Positions 50,116-62,300 of a stretch of 64,000 bases of DNA are shown in pieces. The notes under the pieces are model-generated. The model was not told where the DNA came from and ran no database searches. It saw nothing but the letters and a program-made list of their open reading frames with translations. The translations under genes and the position numbers were made by a program. This DNA is from Ligula intestinalis (lineage: Eukaryota; Platyhelminthes; Cestoda; Diphyllobothriidea; Diphyllobothriidae): contig JAYGXS010000001.1 in NCBI GenBank assembly GCA_036362985.1, positions 40,183,803 to 40,247,802 of the forward strand, written 5' to 3'. Numbering within the stretch: position 1 is the first letter of the stretch; every line of letters begins with the position of its first letter.

Positions 50116-50719
50116 TTCATAAATAAATAAATAAATAAATAAATTTTATATTTTAGGCCCGGAGGGCCTCGTCATTGCTAAGTTAGTGCTGTGGAAAAAT
50201 AAATACCCAGTTGATAAATGCTGCTCTCCATGAAACAACCACATAGACAGCGGGAGCGTTTAGTAGTGTTGGTAGATAAATTCGTCATATCGTCATTTTA
50301 AAATAGTAGTCAACGCATGGTGAACTAAGAAGGAAGCAGTGAAAAAAAACTCCTACCATTTAAGCTGGGGCGGAGTTCAGCGAACCCCTGCTTAAAAAAA
50401 ACAAAACGCAGGAGAAAAAAACTGCTTCAAAAAAGTTAAGGGGTTTGGTTGAGAGGATTGATTGTAGTGCAAATGAGACAGGACTGTTGATGAGAACGAA
50501 TGAGGGTGGGAAACGCTTCTTGTGATTGGAGACATCATATAATAGCAGAGGCTGTTTTTCACCATTGTTACACCGCCCGACTGGCTTCATGATCAACCAT
50601 CAGGGAGATGAGACCGGAGGAGACCATCGCGGACAACAGAGTCAGGAAGATGAGGGAACGGCAGAGGTCACCTGATCATCAACGAAACGTCCGAGTTGTG
50701 ACCTTGTAGACTGCGGAGT
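50116..50719 (-). mobile_element. Nested family D 3' fragment, insertion 1
   Basis: A 604-bp copy of the family D 3' UTR with (TTTA)n tail and hairpin (AGGCCC with AGGGCCT arms). It interrupts family A between its '...gatcaagttc' and 'gtcagtct' segments, which are contiguous in the copy at 1-300. Ends at GCGGAGT, inside the UTR, so it is strongly 5'-truncated. Any target duplication is at most a few bases. Confidence 0.88.
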
Positions 50720-51072
50720 CTATCAGTCAGTCTATCTTCATAAGGCAGATGACCAAGATTCTTGACCAGCTTCGTAGCCCTCGCCTGCACTCGTTGCAGG
50801 TGCAGGTAATTCTTCTTGAACCATGGACGCCAGGCCTGGACAACATACTCCAAGTGGGACCGAACAAAGGCTCCGTAGGTTTTCCTGAAGAGCTCCTTGT
50901 CAATGTTGACGAATCCCCGGCTAATCACAAACAGCACCTGTGTCGCGCGTTTAGCTGCCTTTACACACTCAGTGAGGAATTTATTAGAACACCGAGGTCT
51001 TTTTTCATTCACATTTGAAAGCGGGTGCCCATCGAGGAGGTATTGGAAGGAATCGTTCTCCTCATCAGTACT

Positions 51073-52157
51073 TCTAAATAAATAAATAAATAAATTTTAT
51101 ATTTTAGGCCTGGAGGGCCTCGTCATTGCAAACTAAGTGCTGAGGAAAAATAAATGCAAAGTTGATGAATGCTGCTCTCCATGAAACAACCACATAGACA
51201 GCGGGAGCGTTTAGTAGTGTTGGTAGATTAATTCATATTCACCAGCATATCGTAGTTTTAATATAGTAGTCAACGCATGGTGAACTAAGGAGGAAGCAGT
51301 GAAAAAAACTCCTACCATTTAACCTGGGGCAGAGTTCAGTGAACCCCCGCTTAAAAAAAACAAAACGTAGGAGAAAAAGCTGCTTCAACAAAATTAAGGG
51401 GGTTGGTTGAAAGGATTGATTGTAGTGCAAATGAGACTGGACTGTTGATGAGAACGTATGAGTGTTTGAAACACTTCTTGTAATTGGAGAAATCATATTA
51501 CAGCAGAGGCTGTCGTTCACCAATGTAACACCACCCAACTGGCTTCATGATCAGCCATCAGGGAGATGAGACCGGAGGAGGCCATCGCGGACAACCGGGT
51601 CGACAAGAGAGTGAACGGAAGAGGTCACCTGATCATCAACGAAACGTCCGAGATGTGACCTTGTAGACTGCGGAGTTAAGCGACGACATGACGAAAATAG
51701 CAGAACCGCCATGAGCATGACTAAAGACCATTGAGCATATCGTCAGGGTTGTGAAACGGAGAATGGAGAAAATGGCAATGATGACTGGACAGAGAAGTGG
51801 ACGAAACATCGTCGCAAATATCACTCAAAAGAGGAAGAAATAGACATGTATGAAAAATTTTTTATCTAAACATAACCACCTCAGATACCAGGGGGACCTT
51901 TTTCAAAGTCCAAAAGTTGTGTGTTTGGGAAGGTGACGGATAGCATGGACTTTATATCTTCCGAAGTTAAGTGTTTGCGTAATTTGACTTTAAAAACTGC
52001 TAAGTTCGACGACAGCCTAATTTTGAGGGGAATATTATTCCAGAGGAAGGCATATTTGGAGGCAAAGAATTGAGAATGTTTCGAAGTGGAGCTTAAAGGG
52101 GGTGCAATAATCCTGGAGGAATTACGAGTAGCATAAGGTCTATCTACGGAGTCTTAA
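51073..52157 (-). mobile_element. Nested family D 3' fragment, insertion 2
   Basis: About 1.08 kb of family D: (TTTA)n tail, UTR and the last codons of the RT (ending DFEKGPPGI at about 51890), 5'-truncated at about 52155. Contains an approximately 14-base insertion near 51930 relative to the copy at 42630. Same orientation as the host family A element. Confidence 0.88.
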
Positions 52158-52889
52158 AACCACACACTTACTTATGTTGAAGTTTAAAAGCCAACGAGCA
52201 GACCAGCAGCTAAGTCGATTGAGACTCTCTTGAAGCGCTTTCCTATCGGCGTCAGACCTGATGGCTCTCCAGAGTTTGACGTCGTCGGCAAAGATGATAG
52301 CGCTGCAACCCAGGTCGTTTGCACAGTCATTGATATAGATAAGGAAGAGCAGTGGCCCTAAGACAGAGCGTTAGGGGACGCCACTCAGCACAAATGTAAG
52401 GTTTGACTTTGAGTCACCGATACACACAGTTTGCGATCGCCCTGTGAGAAAATCTGTGATACATGCCCGCAGGTTTACTCTTATGCCGATTTCTGACAAT
52501 TTAAACATAAGACACTTATGTGGGACGCTGTCGAATGCTTTCTTGAAGTCCGTGTAGATGACGTCAACCTTACCATCTTCATCCAGTGCGCGAGTCTACT
52601 GCTCAGTGGAGAGTAAAAGGCTGGAAAGGCAAGAATGGTTCTTTCTGAAGTCTTGTTGCAGCCATGACAGTAGGCTGTTCTCCTCCAAGAACTTCATTGT
52701 CGTCTCCTTAATTATCGTTCCAACACCTTACAGCAATGCAAGTAAGGCTGACGGGCTGGTAATTGTTGACCTTGGTGCGGGTTCAGCAAGTCAAACTTCC
52801 TTCTTACTATTCTCCTTTCTGTATGCACAAAATGCACTCTTCGTACTACTCCGAACTTTTCCAGACTTAGGCTGCCCCCTAAGGATCTA

Positions 52890-54590
52890 AACATGGAAGA
52901 TTGCAGCTGTTAATGTTAACCGTATTAGCCTTAACATTTCACGAAAAGATAATTTAGGCTGCGCAGTCAGACCATTGTGTCTTGTTGTGTTGAGGGTTTA
53001 ATTAACGGAATGATTGTCAGGCTGCAACGTCTCTTTCTTAATATGGCCGTTATGGCAACCCCCCACGTCAGCGAGAGACTAGCAAGGTGTTGTCATGGGA
53101 CGCATTGTAGAACTGGACTCGCAACTTTCCTGCATTCCCGTCGCCGGCATACTTGACTTTGTCTTGACACCGGGTACATGTGCAGTAGTAGGGAGAGGGT
53201 GGGCCATAGTCAAAATGACTATTTCCCCATTAATCCAGGCGAGTCATCGCATCTGCCTCCAGTTTGCTGTAGCTCGTTGTGAACAACTACGAAATCGATG
53301 GTTGAACTGTATATAAATGGCTTACATCCTTAATAACCTTTTATAGAGAGCGCAGATGAATGCATAATTTCCCTTGCAAAATAACCATTTGAACATCAAA
53401 GCGATCGTGAATTAATGTTCAAACAGGGTAAGCTTTTGAGCTGTGCTCACCACCCTATGAAATTTTTGCGAGATTAATGAAAGAAGAAAAGAAAACACTC
53501 CTTCAAACACGTTATCATTAAGCGGAAAAATTGCGTTCAAAGACGACAGGTGGCAATTCACGAAAATTATTATAAAAAATTTCATTCTGTTTATCTACGT
53601 CCGTCAAAACGGTCGCCTTTTTGTAGTAAAACGGCTAAATGAAAATTGTTTTAATATTGTTCGGAAAAACGTTTGTTTGAATTTATTAAATACCTAACAA
53701 AATAACTTTGCTTATTTTGAATGCGGTATGTCTTTTGTGCTTTATGTTAACAGAAATAAATATTACATGATATTCTTAAGATTCTTTTTCAATATTAAAC
53801 AACTCAGTTCATGATCTATCGTTCAGTAGTCGGGTTTTTACCAGAAACGGTTCAAATTGCTTTCTGCAACGTGTCGATACTGTATGATTTATGTATATTT
53901 AATGCCGTAATGATTTTCTTTTTAGTAGTTTTTGTATATTTTCTGATGAACTGGTTTGGTAAATACTTTGATTTTTATATTTTTTACCTTTATTTTGAAT
54001 GAAACTACTCTGTTATCCAATCAATTGTTACTAGGTTGTAGCACACGTGCGCTTTGTTGACTTAAGTTAACATTTCAAACACGACACAATTGTGTCGTTT
54101 TAACATTCTGGAACACATGTAAGCGTACTTAATTAGGTTCATCTGAACCATGACCCAAGAAAATACATACAAGGAATCGGCAAAATACCTCTCGCAAAAA
54201 ATAAAAAGGCATTTTGCTAATGTGTACATCGTTCTTCGCTATGTCATCTCCGCGCGATTACCACAAATGATTACGACAAAACTCCTAGAGTTGGCTGGCG
54301 AAGGTTTAACAGTTATGTTAACCGTTATGGTTCGGTCATCATAGCAGATTTTCCGCTGTGCAGGAAGTTGCGAACCTTGTGTTACGTGCGAATGTTCGGA
54401 ACAGTACAAATGTCGATGTTATATAATCATTTGAGTAACCTTCGTTGACTTGTTAGTACTTGCTGCAGAAGGGAAATGCTTGGTCGCTTACCTTCTCTGC
54501 ATACTTGACAATTTGACTATAGCCAGCTTTAAGGACCTCCTTGTGATGCCGTTCTTTATACCAGCGTTTTTCTCACTGTCCTTAAACATT
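52890..54590. other. AT-rich, no recognised gene
   Basis: Between the nested retroelement complex and the Penelope-like element. Only short low-complexity open frames. Confidence 0.45.
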
Positions 54591-54748
54591 CCTTTAATTC
54601 ATGATGCTTGGGTTTGTCTTAAATTTGCGAAAATTCCCATTGAAAATTTCTGAAGATGAATTGGCAAACATCCGTTTGTTTTCGATAATTCTCATCAGGC
54701 CTTTACATTTATAGGGTAATAAAGTAAATGGACGATGCGGGTTAGTAG

Positions 54749-54848
54749 NNNNNNNNNNNNNNNNNNNNNNNNNNNNNNNNNNNNNNNNNNNNNNNNNNNN
54801 NNNNNNNNNNNNNNNNNNNNNNNNNNNNNNNNNNNNNNNNNNNNNNNN
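54749..54848. other. Assembly gap (100 N)
   Basis: Placeholder gap inside the left inverted repeat of the Penelope-like element, followed by a run of 14 G. The corresponding right arm has CCCCTGACAACCG and a shorter C-rich stretch, so the poly-G next to the gap may be a sequencing artefact. Confidence 0.98.
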
Positions 54849-54911
54849 GGGGGGGGGGGGGGTCAAAACGCGGCCAACATTTGATCAGCGTTAGGGCGAG
54901 CTGGTAGTCGG

Positions 54912-56993
54912 TTGAGGTGGTTAGCCGCTGAATTCGAGAATAATGTGCAATCTGTCGGGGAGAAGCGGGGAGAAATAAAGACGACCTCTCTTCTTCGGAG
55001 CGTACACGAATGCAGACCACAATCAAAGCTTCCTGAAGACCCAAGTCGGTACGTACACAACTATTCCTCCTTATCACTTGATAAAACTTCGTTCGAAGCC
55101 TTATCACTGGGTCCTAAGTTTTGTTGTTCCCGTCAGAAACCCAACCAACTAGAGCTAGAAACACAGTTCGAGAATCTGCTTAATCAAACGCATGACCTTC
55201 AGCCACTTTCGACCGAGAGTTTACAGCACTTTAAGTCTACTCTAGTTAACTGTTCGTATCAGTAGTTAAACAGTGGCCAGAAACATCGGGGTCTGCTAAC
55301 GAAGGCACACATGGAAAAATTGAAACTTCTTCGGCAGAATAAAGATATACTCATCACAAGGCCAGATAAGGGAACGGGCGTTGTTATAATGGATAGAACA
55401 GACTACATTGCAAAAATGCAATTCATTCTCTCAGACAAAGACAAGTTTAGCAAGACCGAAAAGGAGAAAGATAACACTGATGCAGTTGAAAGGCAGCTGA
55501 CTGATTGCCTGAAAAGACTTCAAAAAGACGGTAGCGTAAGCGAGTATGACTTAGAACGTCTCCGCCCGGTTGGCACGCACATACCTCGACTGTACGGTTT
55601 ACCGAAGATTCACAAAGCTGACGTACCCGTGCGTCCCATCCTAGATATGAGAAATTCGCCATACCATGCGACAGCGAAATGGATAGCGGACAAACTGAAA
55701 CCCATACAGAGTCAACTAGCCCCATACAGTCTCCGAGACACCTTTGAATTCGTAGACGGTGTGAAAGAGCTCGACCTGAACGGCACAGTGATGTTTTCAT
55801 TGGATGTCTCCTCCCTGTTCACAAACGTGCCGGTCACAAAAACAGTAGAGTAAATCTGTGATTTCATTAGCTCAAATCACCAGAACATAAGAAAGCCAGT
55901 AAATGTACTCAGGGAATTGCAACTAAAATGTACCTTGAATGTACAGTACCTTTTCGACAACAAGATGTACAGGCAATTAGACGGAGTAGCTATGGGCTCA
56001 CCTCTGGGTCCGCTTCTAGCAAATATATTCATGGTCAAACTAGAGGCTTCGCAACTTAGCCACCAGATAAATAATGTGATGCACTACAAACGTTACGTAG
56101 ATGACATATTCGCTGTTGCATCAGACCAAACCGACTTTTCAGCTCTAATGAATCAAGTGAATCAGGTGCATCCGTCTATCAAATTTACAGTAGAAGTAGA
56201 AAAATCTGGATCACTCCCATTCCTTGATGTACTACTGAGTAGAAGGGCTGATGGGAGCATTCAACGGAAGGTATATCGTAAGAAGACGTGGTCCGGACAA
56301 TACATCCATTTTGCTAGCTTCGTACCGTTAAACTTCAAACGTAATTTAGTACGATGTTTGACGCAAAGGGCGAAAAGGATCTGCTCGAATGCTAGCATAG
56401 AAGAGGACCTGAGGATTGTTGAATGTGTATTTCGACAAAATGGGTACCCCAGTCGATTTATCGCTAAGCACATGGCTGAAAGGCCACCAAAACCCGCAAT
56501 GCTAACAGCAGAGAAGAAGCGAATATTTATCAGGGTCCCATTTCAAGGGGACGGACCAAGCGAACTTCTATGGAGGTGCCTGAGTCAAGCTGTAGCAACC
56601 ACCTTCCCAGCAGCCAATGCCCACATACTCTTCTCGACCACTCCCTTCCTATACGGAGAGATCAAGGACAAACTGCCAGCCCAGACCACATCCATGTGCA
56701 TATATTCATTTACCTGTTCCTGTGGGGCGGGATACATTGGTCGCACGAGTCGGTGTTTGTCCAAAAGAGTCCGAGAACACATCCCAGCATGGTTAGGAAA
56801 GGGTCAACTAAAAGGTGTTAACAGTTCCATTCTAGCGCATCTGGTAGACTCTGACCATCGCGTGGATGCCAAAGAGGCCTTCCGAGTTATCTACAAGGTA
56901 CCCTCAAGCTACTCAAAATTTCTTGGACAGCGTCTCTTGGCTACGGCAGAAGCGGCCGCAATCAGGCTACGCCGACCCATCCTTTGCGCCTAA
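54912..56993 (+). CDS. Penelope-like reverse transcriptase with GIY-YIG endonuclease (two stops)
   Basis: A single frame, interrupted only by TAG at 55263-55265 and TAA at 55851-55853. In order: N-terminal LSLGPKFCCSRQK; RPDKGTGVVIMDRTDYIAKM; PRLYGLPKIHKADVPVRPI; motif A MFSLDVSSLFTNVPV; motif B LDGVAMGSPLGPLLANIF; catalytic RYVDDIFAVASD at 56094; PFLDVLLSRRADGS; then GIY-YIG nuclease (CIYSFTCSCGAGYIGRTSRC, KRVREH) with a Glu-bearing end (TAEAAAIRLRRP). The frame stays open upstream of 54912 into the inverted repeat and no ATG is evident. Both stops are single-codon changes, so the copy is recently inactivated or contains base errors. Confidence 0.93.
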
Positions 56994-57269
56994 AAGAATT
57001 TCGTCGCGGCACCACAGTTACCATGGTCAAAAGCTGCTAATCCAACAGCCAGCGGCTTAAACCCTCAACCGACTACCAGCTCGCCCTAACGCTGATCAAA
57101 TGTTGACCCCGTTTTGACCCCCCATTCCCCTCCCCTGACAACCGTCCTTCTTTTTTCTACTAAACCGCATAGTCCATTTATTTAATTACCCTATAAATGT
57201 AAAGGTCTAATGAGAATTATCGAAAACAAACGTATGTTCGCCAATTAATCTTCTGAATTCATGATGCCT

Positions 57270-57995
57270 TCATCTTTCTACAGATAATAATTTCTATATG
57301 TCAGGATTTATGTTGCCTAAAAGATTGAAGTAATGGTGGAAAATAGGCGTTTATAGAAGATAGTTCATATACCCCTCGCAGAGACTGATATTATGTTTCC
57401 CGTAGAGAACTGACGTGTAAAGAGACGCATACCGGTACGCTAGCACAACACACTTCAGATGCGAAGCGCTTAATTAGTATCTAACAGTGATGTGCCTATG
57501 CTTATGGAATGCTGTTACATTTAAATATCCCGGTCGGCAATGAGATGCTGTCATTGGCATTCCCGCACCAATTGCCGTGGTCTTATGGGCTAGGGTTGTC
57601 ATAATAAGACGTGAAAATTATTTGGCTGAAAATGAAAAATAATTTCTTGCAAGACCTTGTTGAGCATATCATTATTTTTAAAGCGGATGTTCTTCGTTCG
57701 CGAAAGTTGGGCAAACGGGAGCAGAATGAAATGAAGATGAGCAAAATGCTCTAGGTAACTGAAACTCATTAACGAAAGACCCATGAGAGATATTTGGAAG
57801 TAATTGTTCCAGTTATGCCAGATTGTGAGACAGCACAGATGACGCTACCGTTTAATGCTCTCCCAATCCTAAATTTCAGTGCGTTTCTGAAAAAAAACAT
57901 TACATATACTCTCATATAGTGGCAGCTTATGCCAATATCTTGATTTTTTAACAGTAGTTCCTATAGTGTCCGTTTCGCCGAACCTGCAACAGTAA
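57270..57995. other. No recognised feature
   Basis: AT-rich flank of the Penelope-like element; nothing coding or repetitive recognised. Confidence 0.45.
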
Positions 57996-57998
57996 AGT

Positions 57999-58288
57999 TC
58001 GAAGAGAGTATCATGCTGAAAAGAAAGATCTTCGGAATATCGAGTTGTTTTTGTGAATTTTCGAACAGATATCACTTGTTCGTCATCAGACTAAATAAAA
58101 AAATGAGGACTGGGAATGTCACGCTAGAGGTTTTGGGGCAGAGGTCTCAGCGAACTGGGCGGGCGGTTTACCGTGACAAGACTCCTTTTCATTTAGTCTG
58201 ACGACAAACAAGTGATATCTGTTCGAACACTCACGAGTAAAACTCGATTTTCCGAAGTTCTTTCCTTTCATCATATCATCTCGGAATG
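57999..58288. mobile_element. Fold-back (MITE-like) inverted repeat
   Basis: 58030-58095 and 58192-58257 are 66-base arms of an inverted repeat with few mismatches (shared core CGAACAGATATCACTTGTT), separated by a 96-base loop. Weaker complementarity extends about 30 bases further out on each side (to about 57999 and 58288). This suggests a small non-autonomous transposon or a transcribed hairpin. Confidence 0.7.
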
Positions 58289-58289
58289 C

Positions 58290-59318
58290 AAATTACTTCA
58301 CTTATCAAGATAGGAAACGGGTAAAATTTAACCGAAGTATGACTTCAAATGTAAATGTTTGGATACTGGAGACCGACCATTACTGAAACACTTTTAAATA
58401 AAGTGACCTCTTTCGCTAGTCTACAAGCAAGTAGTCACTATCACCTACCATCCTTCATTCTGCGATTCGTATTTAAGTGACCCAAAGAGCTTCCCATAAG
58501 TGTTATCTCATTGAAAGTTTTTCGTATGTGAATAAATAATTGCAAACTATGCCGTTGTTATCTCAGTTAAACAATTGCGGAAATTATTCCTATAATTTTT
58601 GTGCAATGTTTTCTTGTACATCTGCCAAATGGGACATATGGATTAATTGATTGAAATATCACACAGGTGCATCGGTTTGTGGAATGTTTTCTCCATGTTG
58701 ACTGGATTGATTTAATTTTATGCCGCAAATGCATAATAATACGAAAATTTTCACTTAACCTTTTACGCAGATAATTGGAACAATGTTGTTTCAAATGTTT
58801 CAAACAAGCACAACCGGGGAACCTGTCATTAAAACTTTTAGTATTGTCGTTGATGAGGGCATTTTTCTTTTACGCTCTAATAAAGACCCTTTGAAGCTTT
58901 ATTTCTAATTCTTGTCAGCTGGCCATTAAGGACACACTGTGTTTTGGGGGTTGGAATGTATCTGGAATAAACAATACGGTATTAAGGCAAGTTTTAATAT
59001 TAGGAAGAAAAAATATAACTTTGTTAATATGTAAGATATATTTCTCAGATCCTTCCAACAGTGATTATTTAAATAAATATAAATTCCGCATGTAGATGAT
59101 CTACAAAAAAGATCGTATTTCGTGTGATGCGTATGACCTTAACTCAATAACTGTTGTACGTATAGTTTACTTGACGTTTTATCTGCCGCTACCTATTAAC
59201 CGGAAAATGTTACCTTCTCAGCCTTCCATACGCTATGTTCGAAGTCGTAGCCGTGAGCAGAATAATATTTGCTGATATGAAGTGGACTATTTAAGTATAG
59301 ATTTATATTTATTTGTAG
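58290..59318. other. Intergenic, likely promoter side of the acidic-protein gene
   Basis: No gene or repeat recognised. It directly precedes the start codon at 59319, which itself follows an acceptor-like TTTATATTTATTTGTAG. Confidence 0.4.
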
Positions 59319-62300
59319 ATGGCTTTAGATTCCGTTTTTCCAAATGATGACGACCCATTTGGTCTCCTGGGAAAGCCACGTTATCGACCAACACGAAGAC
59401 CACGAAAGTTGGAGGAAAACTCTTCAACCAGTAAGTATGTATTAACTCTTTCCTGTGAAAGTCCCAACTAAAGGCCTTTTGGGGTACTTGATTATCTGGA
59501 AGACCTCCAAATTTTCTTTTCCTCAGTGAAGCCACAAAACATTTTTGTTTTGTTAGACAAAAATGCCGTTACCCATTTGCTCTGACAAATTGTTGATTTC
59601 ACACAAATAGTATATTGTAATTAGGGCTTCTACTCTATATTTTACCAGAATGTGAGCTACACGACTGTCTGAAACTTAAATGAAAAGCTACTTGATGTAC
59701 TTGTCGCATTTCTAATTTATTGAAACACACTGTTTTGATTTATAAGAGGGTTGTCAATTTACGAATGGGTGTTTGGAAAAGTTTCTCTGGGCCTACAATT
59801 TAACATTTGTCAGTATGAATGTTCTGCAAAACATACTTGAATACAGCTGTAGATTCAGTTGGACCTATAACCAACTTCTGAAAAAGAAATGAGAACAAAA
59901 CGGAGCTACCACTTTCAATATTACTTCGGTAGTATTCCTTAACCATTTCACTCGGAATATCCAAATAATAAATTCAAAGGGAGAATTGTAAACTTGATGC
60001 AATCTACTCATTTTTTATTTTGGAGCAAATCCGAATCAGGATTAAGAGTTCACGCTGGACAATAAAATGCTTTAAGAACTGTAACTTCCGACCGTTGGCA
60101 AAGAGCAGTTGAAACACCGGCACCCGTGCCCTAGATGTCAGACACCCTTAAAATTTTTACGAACTTTCCCACTTCCTACACGTCTGCCGACGACTTTGGG
60201 AAACAGCCTCAGAAATTATTAAATTAAAGTTTGTCCTCTTTCCCAAAATTACTTATTGTCTTCGAAATATGCATCTATAATGATAGTTAGGCACTCGCCG
60301 ATCGCTTACAAGACCCACTTAAAACCAGTAGAGCAATGATCCCGGGGCGCAGTGATTAGAGCGTTGGAATTCTAACTAATAAGGTTCTGGGTTTGAACCG
60401 CAGATAAAGTGCCACTTAAGGTTGAGTATGGCTGGCTGATGATGGATAATAAGACAGAAATGGCCATCCTAGCCCTCTTAGTCTTTGTCCGTCATGTTCT
60501 TCCGCCTATAACATTAGCTGCTTTCGCAGGGGAGCTCGCGAGTGAGCCGGAAAGGCAAAAAGGGACAAGTCAGCTCTGTAACCGATCGATGAGCGCATAT
60601 CTGCCAATTTAAATTAAATATGATTCTGCGAGCTTCATTGATCAGGTCACGAACCCTTTCTGACCTGTTGTGCCGTGGAGCTCACCTTAAAGCCCTCCTA
60701 GGTAGTCGCGGGTTCACATCTCGGGGGATCCACACCTGGGATTTGGTATGTGTTGCTGATGACAGCTAATAAGCTAAAAAAGTCATTTTAGTCATGTTGA
60801 TGTTTGTTGGCTTCACCTTACCATAGCTGCAGGCAAATGGGGCAATTCTCTAAATTGAATTAACACGAATACAATACAGACTGGTTGGTGTTCAGAAAAC
60901 CTCCTACTGACATGTTTTATGCCCAAAAATCTGAACGAGCCGGATTCGAGTACTAACCGCGGCTTCAGGTATTGAATTGTGTCGAGTTATCTGATTCAAA
61001 ATGCCAAGATTCCTTTATACTTATCAGGGGAACACGGACTTACTTGGAACGTTTGTATTGTTCTTGTAGAGTGATCAGTCAGAAATTATTCGGTCGCAGC
61101 AATTATGTCCTACATGTATCTTCTGTCCATTTTTCAGTCCCTTCTAACTTATTTGGTGATTGCTGCATTTGTATCGTTTTCTCATGGTCATAAAATTTGC
61201 TGCATTGTTAGTTACTGTGTTCCAAGTCGAGGCCACTTTCCGACAGAGGACCCCAGGATCATGGGTACCTGATTTAGAACGTCAATTCTTGAGCTGGCTT
61301 GTCGACTTGACCAGTATACAATCTTCCGAAAAATTAACTAAAAACGAAGCCTTAAATGGCTTGTATTCGGGCTAATTGACTATCAATATATGAAGGTAAT
61401 TTACAGTCTACCAGTCTTATATATGAGAATAACCAGTGAACTGAAAGTATTCTAATCGGCACTGTTTAGCGTTTATTTTCTGCGGATCAAGCATGAGCAG
61501 GCGAGATGTGATCATGGTCTCCAAACTTTCAGAGAAGTAAACTGTGCTCATCAGATGGCTGTCTTTTAATTGTCAAAAACGACACATTCCAGGGTTATCC
61601 ATACAGATAGAAAAAACATTATGCCAAACTATAAGTGCGTGACAACTTTTTTTCCCACCGGGTTATTAAAAACTGGAACAAACTATCTTCTTCATTTGTT
61701 CTGCTTGAAAGCGTCGACGAATTTAAAAGAAGACTTGATACATCTTTACTACATTTACTACATTTGTTAGACACCAGCGATTGACATACTGTACGTATAT
61801 GACTCTTAAACATATGCATGATTTGCCAGAATCTATCTGTTTCCAAAGGCTCTGCCTGTCTCTCTTATATATACTGAAATGAACCTATTTTTGCCTGCAG
61901 TTTCACTCTATTCCAACTCGCCGCATGAGGACGACAGCTTCGCACTGGAGACCAAACAGTCGATGCAAAGGAAGGACACATTGTTAGACAATATGACCAT
62001 TTTTGCAGGTATATACGCACCTTTAGCCAGGCATACATGTGCGTTTTGCAGAAACAGGAATAAATGGAAGGAAAACAGGGGACAATATTAAAGAGCGCAA
62101 CGTTGGCTCTCCTTCGTCGGCACAGTATCGCTTAGCATCTCGAAACAGAGTCAAACAGCCGTTTGCCGGTGACGCCACCATCACACAGAGGTTAGCACTA
62201 GCAAATTTGCCTAACGCGTCTACTGTCTAGGTGCCCGAGTCCAGAGGAGACCGGTTCCATTTCCTCACTGGTATCCTCCAGTGCACAGCTCAAGCGCACT

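Larger units (their letters stand above)
49622..52880 (-). mobile_element. Family A non-LTR retrotransposon split by two nested insertions
   Basis: Minus-strand family A sequence occurs in three blocks that are collinear once intervening DNA is removed: 49622-50115 (3' UTR and RT end), 50720-51072 (RT C-terminus: KAAKRATQVLFVISRGFVN, RSHLEYVVQAWRPWF) and about 52158-52880 (RT core in broken frames: IFADDVKLWRAIRSDADRKA, LNRLSCWSARWLLNFNISKC). The two interruptions are 3' fragments of family D. The 3' terminus has tandem AGTGACTTA. Stops and frameshifts are present throughout. Confidence 0.88.
54596..57267 (+). mobile_element. Penelope-like element with terminal inverted repeats and 12-bp duplication
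   Basis: AATTCATGATGC occurs at 54596-54607 and 57256-57267 and brackets the element. Inside lie long inverted repeats, about 54650-54925 (holding the second N gap) and 57058-57255: the 57-bp inner parts (around gtcggttgagg / cctcaaccgac) and the outer parts (around cctttacatttatagggtaat) are reverse complements. Between them is one RT plus GIY-YIG reading frame. These are the hallmarks of Penelope-like elements, which use a telomerase-related RT. Confidence 0.9.

Noticed and set aside
54849..54862. Run of 14 G as a possible quadruplex
   Set aside because: It abuts an assembly gap, and the opposite inverted repeat arm has a different, shorter C-rich sequence, so it is likely an artefact.
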